Source: Selenomonadaceae bacterium
GTDB lineage: Bacteria; Bacillota; Negativicutes; Selenomonadales; Selenomonadaceae
DNA: 64,000 nt
Assembly (NCBI GenBank): GCA_017476005.1
Contig: JAFVEM010000024.1
Span: 1 to 64,000 of the forward strand
Reading direction: 5' to 3'
The notes under the pieces were generated by a model. It made no database searches. It was not told where the DNA came from and worked only from the letters and a program-made list of their open reading frames with translations. A program made the position numbers and the translations under genes. Of this stretch, positions 51,307 through 60,248 are shown piece after piece. Numbering within the stretch: position 1 is the stretch's first letter; the number at the start of each line of letters is the position of its first letter.

Positions 51307-51714
51307 TCAGCGCAGTTCGATTTCCGTATGTAGCGCGCCCATGACGCGCCGGGACTGACCGGCTTCGTCAAAGAGGTCGAGGCTGACCTGCAACAGATTG
51401 TAGTCTGTCAGGGAATAGCCGGAGAGATTTAGCATAAAATCCTTGGTCTCTCCGGCCATGAGTTCGCAGCCCTCTTTTGTTTCCCGTAACTCTTCCGGGT
51501 GACCGCCCCAGCGCAGTAGCAGAATAGACCACTGACTGCGAGGATAATTAAGCAGAGTGGGATTAGCCACGCGCACACATACATTCCAGTTTGGCGGCAG
51601 GTGAATATTCCCCTCCCTGTCCTGCCATGGGCGCCAAGTTTCTTCGGCAAAAGAAAAGTTATGTTGCCATGCGCCACCGTTCAGACGACCAAGCTTATCG
51701 GTGGATGAAACCAA
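51307..51714 (-). pseudogene. Hypothetical protein, probably 5'-truncated
   Basis: The frame stays open upstream to about 51765 without a start codon preceded by a ribosome site; TTG 51714 is only a formal start. The 135-residue product contains NWNVCVRVANPTLLNYPRSQ and MLNLSGYSLTDYNLLQVSLD, a beta-sandwich-like pattern. I do not recognise the family. It is probably the 3' remnant of a larger gene. Confidence 0.4.
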
Positions 51715-51787
51715 CGCTCTGCTCGATCGCTTGGGCGAAACGCAGTGGCTGGCGTAGAGATCAACAGAAAACTATTGGGTATTCACT

Positions 51788-51823
51788 AAGAGGTTCGTAC
51801 CGTTCGGCACGAACCTCTTTTTT
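51788..51823 (+). terminator. Hairpin terminator
   Basis: AAGAGGTTCGT (51788-51798) pairs with ACGAACCTCTT (51809-51819) and is followed by T on the plus strand. It also lies directly beyond the stop of the minus-strand gene at 51822, where no T-run is present. Confidence 0.6.
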
Positions 51824-52352
51824 ATAGCGACTGTGGTTGCTCGATAATCATGTAAGTTACTTTTTGGGTCTTAGCGTCTATGCGCAGACGAAAAAAGGGT
51901 TTGGGCGTGATTTTCCCCTTTTTTTTGGCGGTGCCGCCGCCGTAGCACATGACGGTATCCCGGTTATGGTCGATGTATTCGTGGGTTTTGCCGTATTGCT
52001 CGATGACGGCTTCTTTGGTGGAACCGATGCCGATTCCCTCCGGGGTGGTAATCCCCTGTTGGCGGTCGATGATGATGCCAAAGACGCCGCTTTTTTTGCT
52101 CCCGGGAGGCGCCTTTACGATAATCTCCGGACTGTAGAGATCAATGCGGTCGCGCCAACAATTGTTTTGCCCGTTGGCCGTAACTACAATTGGTCTGCCT
52201 AAAGCCTTAAACACGTTTTCCAGCGTGTCTCCCAGCTTTAGGGTGCTTTTACTCATCCGAAATTCCGTGGGCATGGGAGCTACCGCCTCCACCACGCCGC
52301 TAAAGAGATAGCAAAGACAAATTGCTCCCAGTAAAATCTTTGTTAGGCGCAT
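51822..52352 (-). CDS. Exported protein of unknown function
   Basis: A signal peptide (MRLTKILLGAICLCYLFSGV, cleavage near VEAVA) precedes a ~150-residue domain. Blocks seen are STLKLGDTLENVFKALGRPI, FGIIIDRQQGITTPEGIGIG and STKEAVIEQYGKTHEYI, resembling a duplicated alpha/beta pattern in which each half pairs a K-x-G-D/S turn with a helix. No function is assigned. ATG 52352 has AGAGGTGG upstream. Confidence 0.7.
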   Translation of the reverse strand: MRLTKILLGAICLCYLFSGVVEAVAPMPTEFRMSKSTLKLGDTLENVFKALGRPIVVTANGQNNCWRDRIDLYSPEIIVKAPPGSKKSGVFGIIIDRQQGITTPEGIGIGSTKEAVIEQYGKTHEYIDHNRDTVMCYGGGTAKKKGKITPKPFFRLRIDAKTQKVTYMIIEQPQSL

Positions 52353-52437
52353 ACAAACCACCTCTTTTGGGGGTTAGGGTGAAAAATTTTCCGTTGCAGT
52401 CGTTCTTCCGTACAAAGACGAAAATAATCGTTAAAAG

Positions 52438-52516
52438 TCTATTAAGGTTTCCAAAGGGGATTATCCCCTTTGGCCGCCGGAGGCAAAATAAGAATTTGGC
52501 CGCCGGAGGCAAAAAA
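52438..52516 (+). repeat. Dispersed palindrome, copy 10, with duplicated tail
   Basis: The unit TCTATTAAGG, CCAAAGGGGA/TCCCCTTTGG and CCGCCGGAGGCAAAA is followed by a second TTTGGCCGCCGGAGGC tail (52496-52516). The upstream flank CGTTAAA also matches copy 1 at position 10. It lies between the exported protein and trmD genes. Confidence 0.75.
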
Positions 52517-52523
52517 TAAAAAC

Positions 52524-53267
52524 TTATATCGCAGCGATACCTTGCAAAAAAGCCCGGTCTTCAGCGGATAGTTCCACTTTAGCCAAAAGATCGGGGCGTT
52601 TTTCGTAAGTGGCCTTTAGCGCTTCTTGTCGCCGCCAGCGGTTGATTTTGGCGTGGTCGCCGGAAATGAGAACCTCCGGCACGGTAAGCCCGGCAAATTC
52701 TCGGGGTTTGGTGTATTGGGGATAGCCTAGGATGCCGTCATAAAAGGAATCGGTGGTGGCAGAATCCGCTGCGCCCAAAACTCCCGGGAGCATTCTGGCC
52801 ACTGCGTCGGTGATGACCATGGCCGGCAGTTCCCCACCCGTCAGCACATAATCGCCTAGGGAAATGGCTTCGTCCGCTAAATTGGCAATTCTGGCATCGT
52901 AGCCCTCGTAGTGGCCGCAGATAAAAATCAGCCAATCCAGCTTCGCCAGTTCCTTGGCCTTTGCTTGAGTGAAGGGAACCCCCGAGGGATCCATCAGCAA
53001 AACGCGTCTTTTGCTAGGGGAAATGCCGGTTTTGTCGCTGTCCAGTACCTGACCCACGGCGGCAAAGAGAGGCTCGGGCTTTAAAACCATGCCGCTGCCT
53101 CCCCCAAAGGGGGTGTCATCTACCTGATGATGCTTGTCCGTGGCAAAATCCCGAAAGTTGGTGTAATGCACCGTGAGGAGTCCCTTGTCAATGGCGCGTT
53201 TGATGATGCTGTCCCCGAAAGGTCCCGCAAACATGGACGGAAACAGGGTGAGCATATCGACTCGCAT
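52524..53267 (-). CDS. trmD: tRNA (guanine-37-N1)-methyltransferase
   Basis: TrmD methylates G37 of tRNAs and has a SPOUT fold with a trefoil knot. Landmarks are RVDMLTLFPSMFAGPFGDSI, YTNFRDFATDKHHQVDDTPF, GGGSGM, ICGHYEGYDARI and SLGDYVLTGGELPAMV. Length 247. It starts one base after the rimM stop region. In most Firmicutes rplS would follow; instead accessory genes and a convergent lepB lie beyond. Confidence 0.96.
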   Translation of the reverse strand: MRVDMLTLFPSMFAGPFGDSIIKRAIDKGLLTVHYTNFRDFATDKHHQVDDTPFGGGSGMVLKPEPLFAAVGQVLDSDKTGISPSKRRVLLMDPSGVPFTQAKAKELAKLDWLIFICGHYEGYDARIANLADEAISLGDYVLTGGELPAMVITDAVARMLPGVLGAADSATTDSFYDGILGYPQYTKPREFAGLTVPEVLISGDHAKINRWRRQEALKATYEKRPDLLAKVELSAEDRAFLQGIAAI

Positions 53268-53791
53268 CAGCCGTCCTCCAATTGTTGCCGGTCGATAGTC
53301 ATTTCCCCGGCGGTGAGATCAATCCCTGTCACCACTTTTTTCAGCGCCGGGATTAAAAGCTCGCCGCCGCTCGCCAGCTCCGTTACATAAACATCGTTAC
53401 TGCCGGTGGACAGGACGTTTATTACTTTTCCTAATGTTTCCCCTTGGGCGTCTTTCACCGTAAGACCGATAATGTCAAAGGTGTAAAACTCTCCGTCGTT
53501 TAAAGGCGCGGCCTCCGCCCGAGATACCGTCAGGAGTTTTCCCGTTAGGAGGGCGGCTTTATCGCGAGTTTCATAACCGACGAATTTCATTAAGAGATGC
53601 CGAGGGCGCTCTTTTACGGCGGCGATGGCAAGCCGTTCCTCTCCTACCATGACGGCCTTCATAGCGGCAAAACGGCCGGGAAAATCCGTTAAAGGAAATA
53701 TTTTGACTTCCCCGGCTACCCCGTGGGGCGCTCCTACCTTGCCGATAATTACGCGCTGTTCTTCAGCTTCTGATGGCAATGATTTTGTCAT
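53267..53791 (-). CDS. rimM: 16S rRNA processing protein RimM
   Basis: RimM assists 30S head assembly. It shows VIIGKVGAPHGVAGEVKIFP and LTDFPGRF, a linker, then the PRC-barrel domain (FYTFDIIGLTVKDAQGETLG, VYVTELASGGELLIPALKK). Length 174. The start at 53791 overlaps the ylqD end by 29 bases; the ribosome site is weak, suggesting translational coupling. Confidence 0.94.
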   Translation of the reverse strand: MTKSLPSEAEEQRVIIGKVGAPHGVAGEVKIFPLTDFPGRFAAMKAVMVGEERLAIAAVKERPRHLLMKFVGYETRDKAALLTGKLLTVSRAEAAPLNDGEFYTFDIIGLTVKDAQGETLGKVINVLSTGSNDVYVTELASGGELLIPALKKVVTGIDLTAGEMTIDRQQLEDG

Positions 53792-54185
53792 CTTCCACCA
53801 GCACTTCCACGTTCATCAGCTCGCGCATATTGTCCCCCAGCCGCACTTCCACCTGCCGTTCCAGCGTCCCTTGCACGATTTCCGCGCCAATGGCCAACTT
53901 TTCCATCTCTTCCTGCCGCGCCATGGCGTCGGCGCGATACTCCAGACGCTTTTGCCGCTCGCGACCAAAGTATTGCTGAATGGCTTGGAATTTTTGTTGC
54001 CCCTCCAGAGTGTTCATATCCGGCTTGTTTTCTTCGATGGCGCGCTTTTCTTGAATATTTATCTGTTGCACCTCTAATTCGGCGCGGTTAATGCCTTCCT
54101 TCAGCTCCGTTAAGAGCCGATTTTTGAGCTTTTCCGTCAGTTTGGCCTTGATGGTGACGGGCATTTTCAGGGAAATGCTGTCCAT
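53763..54185 (-). CDS. ylqD: YlqD-family protein
   Basis: This 140-residue protein is conserved in Firmicutes between khpA and rimM. It starts with a short beta segment (MDSISLKMPVTIKAKLTEKL), continues as a long helix with many Gln, Glu and Arg, and ends with LGDNMRELMNVEVLVEDDKI, followed by IAIR. Function is unknown; position suggests a link to ribosome assembly. Confidence 0.8.
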   Translation of the reverse strand: MDSISLKMPVTIKAKLTEKLKNRLLTELKEGINRAELEVQQINIQEKRAIEENKPDMNTLEGQQKFQAIQQYFGRERQKRLEYRADAMARQEEMEKLAIGAEIVQGTLERQVEVRLGDNMRELMNVEVLVEDDKIIAIRS

Positions 54186-54257
54186 GGGTTCCTTGTCCTC
54201 CTTAAAAAAAAGGCGACAGAAGGCGACCGGTCGTCGCCCCCTGACGCTTAAAATGAT

Positions 54258-54488
54258 TTACACAATATCCACGCTGACGCGCTCATTGACGCGAGTCGCC
54301 GCCGCCTTGACAATGGTGCGAATGGCGTTGGCAATGCGCCCCTGCTTACCGATAACACGACCCATGTCGTCCGGAGCAACATGAAGCTCCAATACCAGCT
54401 GCTCGCGCTCGTCGCGCTTTTCCTCTACCACTACGGCATCGGGGTTTTCCACCAAAGCCTTGGCAATGTTTTCTACGATTTCTTTCAC
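54258..54488 (-). CDS. khpA: KH-domain RNA-binding protein KhpA
   Basis: KhpA (YlqC) is a 76-residue single-KH protein with the GxxG loop in GRVIGKQGRIANAIRTIVKA. It binds RNA together with KhpB. It lies between rpsP and ylqD, its usual place. Confidence 0.94.
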   Translation of the reverse strand: MKEIVENIAKALVENPDAVVVEEKRDEREQLVLELHVAPDDMGRVIGKQGRIANAIRTIVKAAATRVNERVSVDIV

Positions 54489-54513
54489 GCTGGAGGTGCC
54501 TCCTTAAACTTGT

Positions 54514-54783
54514 TCAAGCACTTTTACTTTCGGCTAATTTTTTTAATACCCCCTGCTGACGCAGGATGGATTTTACCGTATCCGTAGGCTGAGCGCCTTT
54601 TTTGAGCCAATCCATGGCCTTGGCCTCATCCAAAGTTATGGCCGCCGGCTCTTTGCCGGGGTCGTAGTTACCGATAATCTCGATGAAACGACCGTCCCTC
54701 GGCGAGCGAGCATCCGCCACCACAATGCGATAAAAAGGGTTCTTCTTTGCCCCCATGCGGTTCAAACGCATCTTTACTGCCAT
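54514..54783 (-). CDS. rpsP: 30S ribosomal protein S16
   Basis: S16 is identified by [20 protein letters not shown] and [20 protein letters not shown], then [16 protein letters not shown] near the end. Length 89. It follows ffh by 29 bases. Confidence 0.97.
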   Translation of the reverse strand: MAVKMRLNRMGAKKNPFYRIVVADARSPRDGRFIEIIGNYDPGKEPAAITLDEAKAMDWLKKGAQPTDTVKSILRQQGVLKKLAESKSA

Positions 54784-54812
54784 GTTTTCACCTCCTTAAA
54801 GGGAATGTTCCC

Positions 54813-56186
54813 TTAGGGCATAAAGGGAAGTTTCAGGCCGCCTAAGCCGGGGAAGCCTCCCCTTTTTCCCTTTTGCGCCTTCTTCATTTTTTTCATCATC
54901 TTCTTCATCTCGCCGAATTGCTTGAGCAGACGATTAACGTCCTGCACCTTAGTGCCGCTACCCAAAGCGATTCTTTTGCGACGAGAGCCGTTGATGATGG
55001 TAATGTCGGCTCGTTCCTTTTTGGTCATGGACTGGATAATGGCCTCTATCTGGCGCATTTCCTTGCCGTTAAGGTCAATATCCTGCCCGGCCAGCTGTTT
55101 CTTTAAGCCGCCCATCCCCGGTATCATGCCCAAAATGGTGTCCAGCGACCCTAGCTTTTTCACCTGTTGCATCTGCGCTAGGAAGTCATCCAAGGTAAAT
55201 TCGTCCTTGCGAATTTTCTTCTCCAGCTTCTGAGCTTCCTCTAGGTCAAAGCTCGCTTGGGCTTTTTCCACCAAGGACAGAACATCCCCCATGCCCAAAA
55301 TCCGCGAAGCCATGCGGTCGGGGTGAAAAGGCTCCAAAGCCTCCAATTTTTCCCCCATACCCACGAATTTAATGGGAATCCCCGTCACGGCTTTGACGGA
55401 AAGAGCCGCGCCCCCTCTGGCATCGCCGTCCATCTTGGTGAGGATAACGCCGTCAATACCTAGGGAAGCATGAAAAGCCTCGGCCACGTTCACCGATTCC
55501 TGCCCCGTCATGGCATCCACCACGAGGAGAATCTCTTGGGGGGAAACGGCGGCGCGAATGTCCCTCAGCTCCTGCATGAGCGGTTCGTCTATCTGCAATC
55601 GTCCGGCGGTATCAATAATGATAACGTCATTGGCATGGGAGGCGGCGTAAGACACACTATCCGTAGCTATCCGCACCGCTCCTACCGTAGGCTCCTCGGT
55701 AAAGACGGGGAGGGACAAACTCTTCCCCACGGTCTGTAGCTGCTGAATGGCCGCCGGGCGGTAAATATCCGCCGCCACCAAGAGAGGGCGTTTCCCCTGC
55801 TTCTTCAGCGACAGCCCCAGTTTACCGGCGGAGGTGGTCTTGCCGGCGCCCTGCAATCCCACCATCATAATGATGGTAGGCGGTTGCGGCGACATATTGA
55901 GCCGACTTTGGGCGCCGCCCATGAGCGCCGTCAGTTCTTCATCGACGATGCGCACGACGACCTGCCCCGGCGTCAAGGTATCCAGCACGTCCTGCCCGAT
56001 GGCTCGTTCTTTGACTTTTTTTATGAAGTCCTTGACGACTTTAAAATTAACATCAGCCTCCAGAAGAGCTATTCGCACTTCTCGCATGGCCTCGTTTACG
56101 TCGCTTTCCGACAGCTTGCCGCGACCTCGCAGTTTTTTGAAGGTGGTCTGCAAACGCTCGGACAAACTCTCAAAAATCAAACCCAT
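54813..56186 (-). CDS. ffh: Signal recognition particle protein Ffh
   Basis: Ffh binds signal sequences of nascent chains with 4.5S RNA. It has an N domain (1-90), the GTPase domain with [15 protein letters not shown] near residue 107, DTAGRL and [14 protein letters not shown], and the Met-rich M domain (about 300-440) ending with [11 protein letters not shown]. ylxM does not precede it, although it usually does in Firmicutes. It leads the ffh-rpsP-khpA-ylqD-rimM-trmD operon. Confidence 0.97.
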   Translation of the reverse strand: MGLIFESLSERLQTTFKKLRGRGKLSESDVNEAMREVRIALLEADVNFKVVKDFIKKVKERAIGQDVLDTLTPGQVVVRIVDEELTALMGGAQSRLNMSPQPPTIIMMVGLQGAGKTTSAGKLGLSLKKQGKRPLLVAADIYRPAAIQQLQTVGKSLSLPVFTEEPTVGAVRIATDSVSYAASHANDVIIIDTAGRLQIDEPLMQELRDIRAAVSPQEILLVVDAMTGQESVNVAEAFHASLGIDGVILTKMDGDARGGAALSVKAVTGIPIKFVGMGEKLEALEPFHPDRMASRILGMGDVLSLVEKAQASFDLEEAQKLEKKIRKDEFTLDDFLAQMQQVKKLGSLDTILGMIPGMGGLKKQLAGQDIDLNGKEMRQIEAIIQSMTKKERADITIINGSRRKRIALGSGTKVQDVNRLLKQFGEMKKMMKKMKKAQKGKRGGFPGLGGLKLPFMP

Positions 56187-56300
56187 ACCTCCTGCGTAAT
56201 CGGGTCAACATGAATCCTGCCCTCCGCAAGACCCACACCTACCGATTATAGCCAGTGACAGGCGGTCTGTCAAGAAATTTTACGCGGCAAAGCAAATCTC

Positions 56301-56930
56301 TTAAAACATCTTGAAGGTATTCACCAGCGGCGTTTTGCCGTAAAAAGTAAAGGTGTCGGATTCGCCTTCCACGCCTAGCTCTCGCCAAACACTGCCCAGT
56401 TCGTAGTCGGAATGGCTGTAGCCAAGTCCCAAGGTGGTCATGCTGTGTCCCACCGGGGCTTCGTAGGAGATATTGCCCCCGTGTTGGTTGCTGTTGGAAA
56501 CGAGCGCTCCCACGCTGAGTTTGCTGCCCGTGCCGCCCAAGTTTTTCCAGTCCGCTTGCAAGCCGTAGCGATAGCGACCGGCGGCCTGGCTACCGTAGTT
56601 TTCGGCGTAGAGGACGTAAGATCGGGGCTTATAAGAACTGACGTTCACGGTGAGCTTGCTGGTACCCAGCGCCTCGCCGAGAGCCAGTACGGCGTTGGCC
56701 TCGATGCTGGGAATATCGCGAAGGTTACGGAGGGTAAACCGCGCCCCATTGACGGCGGTGTCCTGCGAGGTCGGGTTTATATTTTCAATGGCGGCATCGT
56801 CCCGTTCCGTCTGACGCGGAATATCCTCTCCGGGAGTAGCCACGGCAGGAGCCGCCAACGCCGTGGACGTCGGTAGCGCCAAGACAACGGTTATGGTCAA
56901 AAAACTACGGCGGAATTTTTTTATGTTCAC
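56301..56930 (-). pseudogene. Truncated TpsB (ShlB/FhaC/HecB-type) transporter fragment
   Basis: A signal peptide (residues 1-27) is followed by only ~180 residues. These include FTLRNLRDIPSIEANAVLAL, the SYVLYAENYGSQAAGRYRYG strand and LGLGYSHSDYELGSVWRELG, which match the early barrel of two-partner-secretion transporters. The POTRA domains are missing and the frame stops after TPLVNTFKMF, so most of the 16-strand barrel is lost. It should not be functional. It fits with the broken exoprotein gene at 57945. Confidence 0.7.
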
Positions 56931-57004
56931 AAAGAATTACCTCTGTTTCCTGTTGGATTTTGTTGTATAATGAATGTGTTGGTCAAGGATGGGGAGGGAA
57001 TGTA

Positions 57005-57895
57005 ATGTCTGATGAGAAAGAACGAGCCGTTACTACCGACAAAGAGTCTCCCACCTACGCCGGACTTATGCTTTCGCTCAGAGCTTTTCGGGGGAGGTTG
57101 GTGGAGAAACGGCATTTTGTGTTGAACACCAAGCCCAGAGAAATTGACGTGCGAATTATCGATAACCTAAGTCCTGAAGCCGGGCGGATGGACAACGACA
57201 TCGCCTATATGTTTGAGCGGCACAATCTCGTTGAGCTGAAAAATCCCAACGAGCCGCTGAATATTGATACCTTTTGGAAGGGCATCAGCTACGCCGCCCA
57301 GTATAAAAGCTGCGGTTACGATGACACGTTACAGAAGCAAGGCGTCAACGCCATTCCGGCCAAAGATGTGACGTTCACCTTTTTGCGGCTGAGTAAACCG
57401 CAAGCCCTACTAACGAAGGATTTGCCGACAGACGGTTTTAGCGTTACGAAAAAATTCCCCGGCGTGTACTATGTAACGGGTTTGCCGTCCATAAAGATGC
57501 AGATAGTTGTCGGTAAGGAGTTGGTGGGGGATGCCTTTGTGCCGATCAGAGCACAAAAGGAAAACTCGGCCAGAGCCGATGCGGAAAAGCTCGTGGCGAT
57601 GATGGCCAACACCGAGCAAGGCACTAAGGACAGGGAATTGATTGAGGCCGTAGTGCGAGCAAGTGCCGGAGCGAACAAGCAATTGTATGAAAAAATGAGA
57701 GGGGAGCTGACGGGAGTGTATAATGCGTTACGCGAAATTATGAAGGATGATTTGGAGGCTGCGGCCAGAAATGCAACGCAGTCCGTGATTGACGACGCTG
57801 TAAGCTATATGCAACAAAAGGGCTATGAAGATGCCGAGATTGCTGATTTTACCAATTACCTCAAGAGCAAAACCGAGGCTAAAGTCATGGTTTAG
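57005..57895 (+). CDS. PD-(D/E)XK-nuclease-like protein of unknown role
   Basis: The first ~160 residues contain a D-xn-E-x-K pattern: IDVRIIDNLSPEAGRMDNDI and HNLVELKNPNEPLNI, like Rpn/PD-(D/E)XK nucleases. The C-terminal half is helical (LREIMKDDLEAAARNATQSV). I have seen this type only as a hypothetical protein in Firmicutes. ATG 57005 is used; GGGAGGGAATGT precedes it, whereas the frame opens at 56960. It lies between the two broken parts of the secretion locus, on the opposite strand. Confidence 0.7.
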   Translation: MSDEKERAVTTDKESPTYAGLMLSLRAFRGRLVEKRHFVLNTKPREIDVRIIDNLSPEAGRMDNDIAYMFERHNLVELKNPNEPLNIDTFWKGISYAAQYKSCGYDDTLQKQGVNAIPAKDVTFTFLRLSKPQALLTKDLPTDGFSVTKKFPGVYYVTGLPSIKMQIVVGKELVGDAFVPIRAQKENSARADAEKLVAMMANTEQGTKDRELIEAVVRASAGANKQLYEKMRGELTGVYNALREIMKDDLEAAARNATQSVIDDAVSYMQQKGYEDAEIADFTNYLKSKTEAKVMV

Positions 57896-57944
57896 TATGC
57901 CAGCCGGAAGGAGAGGAACGCTAAGATTCCCCTCCTTTTTTTCG

Positions 57945-59974
57945 TTATTCTTCCTCCTCGTCCCCCTGCTGATCGACGTTCGGCTCGCTACTCCGCTGCC
58001 CTGCGGCTACTTCTTCGGCGCTCATGGAGCGAGGCGCTTTTACGCCCTCGTTTTCAATCTTCAAGATGCCGTGTCCGTTCCAAGTCATTGGCGCGCCGGT
58101 GTTGACGGCAGAGGTGGGGGAGTTGGGATTGGCGTCGGTGGCGTCGCCGGAAGTGGTGGCGGTAGTGGCGGCGGTGTCGGTGGCTTCCCCGGAGTCTTCG
58201 GTGTTATCGCCGCCAGATTCCGCGACGGTTGCCGGAGCTACCGATACGGGAGTCACGGGGGCGGCGGCTACGGAAACAACGGCTTCCATCTGCGACACCG
58301 TGACTCCCACTTCCTCTAACCGATTTTCTACTGCCGCCATGGGTTCAGACTTCGGTGTAGGTTCGGGAGTTGGTTCAGGGGTAGGAGTAGGCGTAGGTTC
58401 GGGGGTGGGGGTACTGTCGGTAATGGTAAGTTTGCCGGGGGGGTAGCCGGTGATTTTGTAGTTGGCGTTGGTAAAATCGGTAGTGATGTCGTATTCGCCC
58501 ACCGCGCTGTCTTGGGTGGCGATGGTCGTCCAAATGGGAACACCGTCGCCGTCAATTAAGCCCGTTGCCGTGCCGCTAAAGCTAGTGGGGAAGTCGCCGC
58601 CGCTATATTTGTCCCAAGTAACATCGTTGCCTTTGAGGGTGAGTTCCTTGGCGGTGATGTCGCCGCTTCCCGTGGCGGCGGTGGCAAGGCTATAGTTGCC
58701 CGACTTCGCGCCGCTTAATGTCAGCGTATAGTTCACGGTTTTGCCCGTTCCCACATTTTTGTCGGCGTAAGTCCCCGTGGCAGTGGCGGTGACGCTGTTT
58801 GTATCATCGGACACAACGCCGTACAGTGTAGGAACAGTGATGGCGGAGGTTACGTCCTCCGTTCCGTCATAGGTCTTCGTCACCGCCGCAAATTCGCCGA
58901 GGGTGAGGGGGCGTTTGTTGATGGTAAGGGTGGCGGTATCGTTGGCCGCTATGATGTTGTAACCCTGCTGATCGGAATAGAGAGATTTAAGCCCCGTATA
59001 GCTGTAAGTCCCGGCGTCGGTTTACCATTGACGATGCCCACATTTTCTACGATGCCTGAGACCGCAGTAAACAAACCGATGGCACCATCTACAGCGTTAC
59101 TAACGGTCAAGTTTTTTATGACGTAGTTCAGTCCATCAAAGCGACCGGTAAATCTATTAGGATGATAACCACTAGCCCACCCCCGACCAATCGGCTTAAA
59201 GTTGTTTATTGAACTCGCATCAATATCGTTGGCCAACATAGAATTGCCGTTGGGGTCAATATTCTGTAATTCTTCGGCGGTGCTGACGAGTTTATAATAG
59301 GTAGGCGTGGTGCTGTCCGTTGTAAGAGTCAGGTTGTTATCGTTTGTACGGCCTACATGGAAAGCGTCGCTACTCGTCGCCGTAACTTTCAGCGAAGTAC
59401 CTGCCTTTACATTATCCACGTTCTTAAAAGTGATATTATCGCCCTCGACGATAACGCTATTGGCAGCTTTCAGCGTCCCCTTGTTGATAATATCTCCCTC
59501 ATAGGTAAGGCCGCTGGCCTGTAGCCCTGCCAAAGCCGTCGCGTAGCTATTTAGCTTTCCGCCTAAATCCGCCGTGGAAATATTGAGCGTCCCCACATCT
59601 ATACTGGCGCCGTTGTCGATGGTTATACCGTTGGGATTGACGAGGTAAATAGCGCCTTTGCCGGTAATTGTGCCGTAGATTTCCGAGAGGTTATTGCCGC
59701 GAACGTAGTTCAAGTAGTTGTTGGCATCAAAATTTACCTTAGCATTGGCTCCCACGGAAAAACTCTGCCAAGTGATAAGATTGTTGGCGGAGCCGTTAAT
59801 GGTCATGGTATTGCCGCTGGTGGTGATGCTGGCCGACGAGCTAATCCCACCCACGGGCAAAGCGCCCACCTCCGGCGCAGCTTGAGCCTTCGGCGTAAAG
59901 CCGCAGACCCCGGCGAGGATAGCCGCCGCCACGGCGAGATGCAGTTTGCTTTTCTTGCGTTTCTTGCCTTTCAT
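57945..59974 (-). pseudogene. Frameshifted TpsA-type exoprotein (filamentous haemagglutinin-like)
   Basis: The 5' part (59974-58949 as a frame of 341 residues) has a signal peptide, the TPS secretion domain (SASITTSGNTMTINGSANNL, VNFDANNYLNYVRGNNLSEI, IYLVNPNGITIDNGASIDVG) and a GLUG-like repeat. The 3' part reads in another frame and holds MBG/YDG domains (MTKTYDGTEDVTSAITVPTL, ADKNVGTGKTVNYTLTLSGA), a PTPEPTPTP linker and an acidic end. The two frames can be joined near 59020-59035, where DAGTYSYTGLKSLYSDQQGY continues the second frame. At least one indel separates them. A partner TpsB at 56301 is also broken. Confidence 0.75.
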
Positions 59975-60002
59975 GTTTTATCCATCCTTTCCTTGGAAAC
60001 AC

Positions 60003-60036
60003 AAAAAAGCCCTAAGGGCACGGTCGCCCCTAAGGC
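60003..60036 (-). terminator. Terminator or attenuator ahead of the TpsA gene
   Basis: GCCCTAAGGGC (60009-60019) pairs with GCCCCTAAGGC (60026-60036) and is followed on the minus strand by six T. It lies between the leader ORF (60077) and the exoprotein start (59974), so it could end the upstream transcript or act as an attenuator. Confidence 0.7.
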
Positions 60037-60076
60037 ATAAAAATTGACATTATATTTTGTAAAAAAGAGGCTCCTG

Positions 60077-60130
60077 CTACCCCCTGAATACAGAATATTC
60101 GCAGTTGTGGCTCGCGTTTATCTTTTTCAT
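60077..60130 (-). CDS. 17-residue leader peptide candidate
   Basis: ATG 60130, preceded by AAAGGAGG 13 bases upstream, encodes MKKINASHNCEYSVFRG and stops at 60077. A sigma-70 promoter lies at 60177-60204 and the terminator at 60003 follows, then the exoprotein gene. The order promoter, short ORF, terminator, gene is that of a leader-peptide attenuator. No run of one amino acid is visible. Confidence 0.4.
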   Translation of the reverse strand: MKKINASHNCEYSVFRG

Positions 60131-60176
60131 GGTGGGGGGTGCCTCCTTTCGTGTTGACTTATCCTCGTACTTACCC

Positions 60177-60204
60177 ATTATACGTTTTGGGGAGTAAAAT
60201 GCAA
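60177..60204 (-). promoter_or_regulatory. Promoter ahead of the TpsA leader
   Basis: On the minus strand TTGCAT (60204-60199) and TATAAT (60182-60177) are spaced by 16 bases. The start near 60170 gives a ~200 nt leader to the exoprotein gene. Confidence 0.6.
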
Positions 60205-60248
60205 CAGATTTTTTTAGTCGCCCGTCAAACTTGCTTATGAGCAACCAT

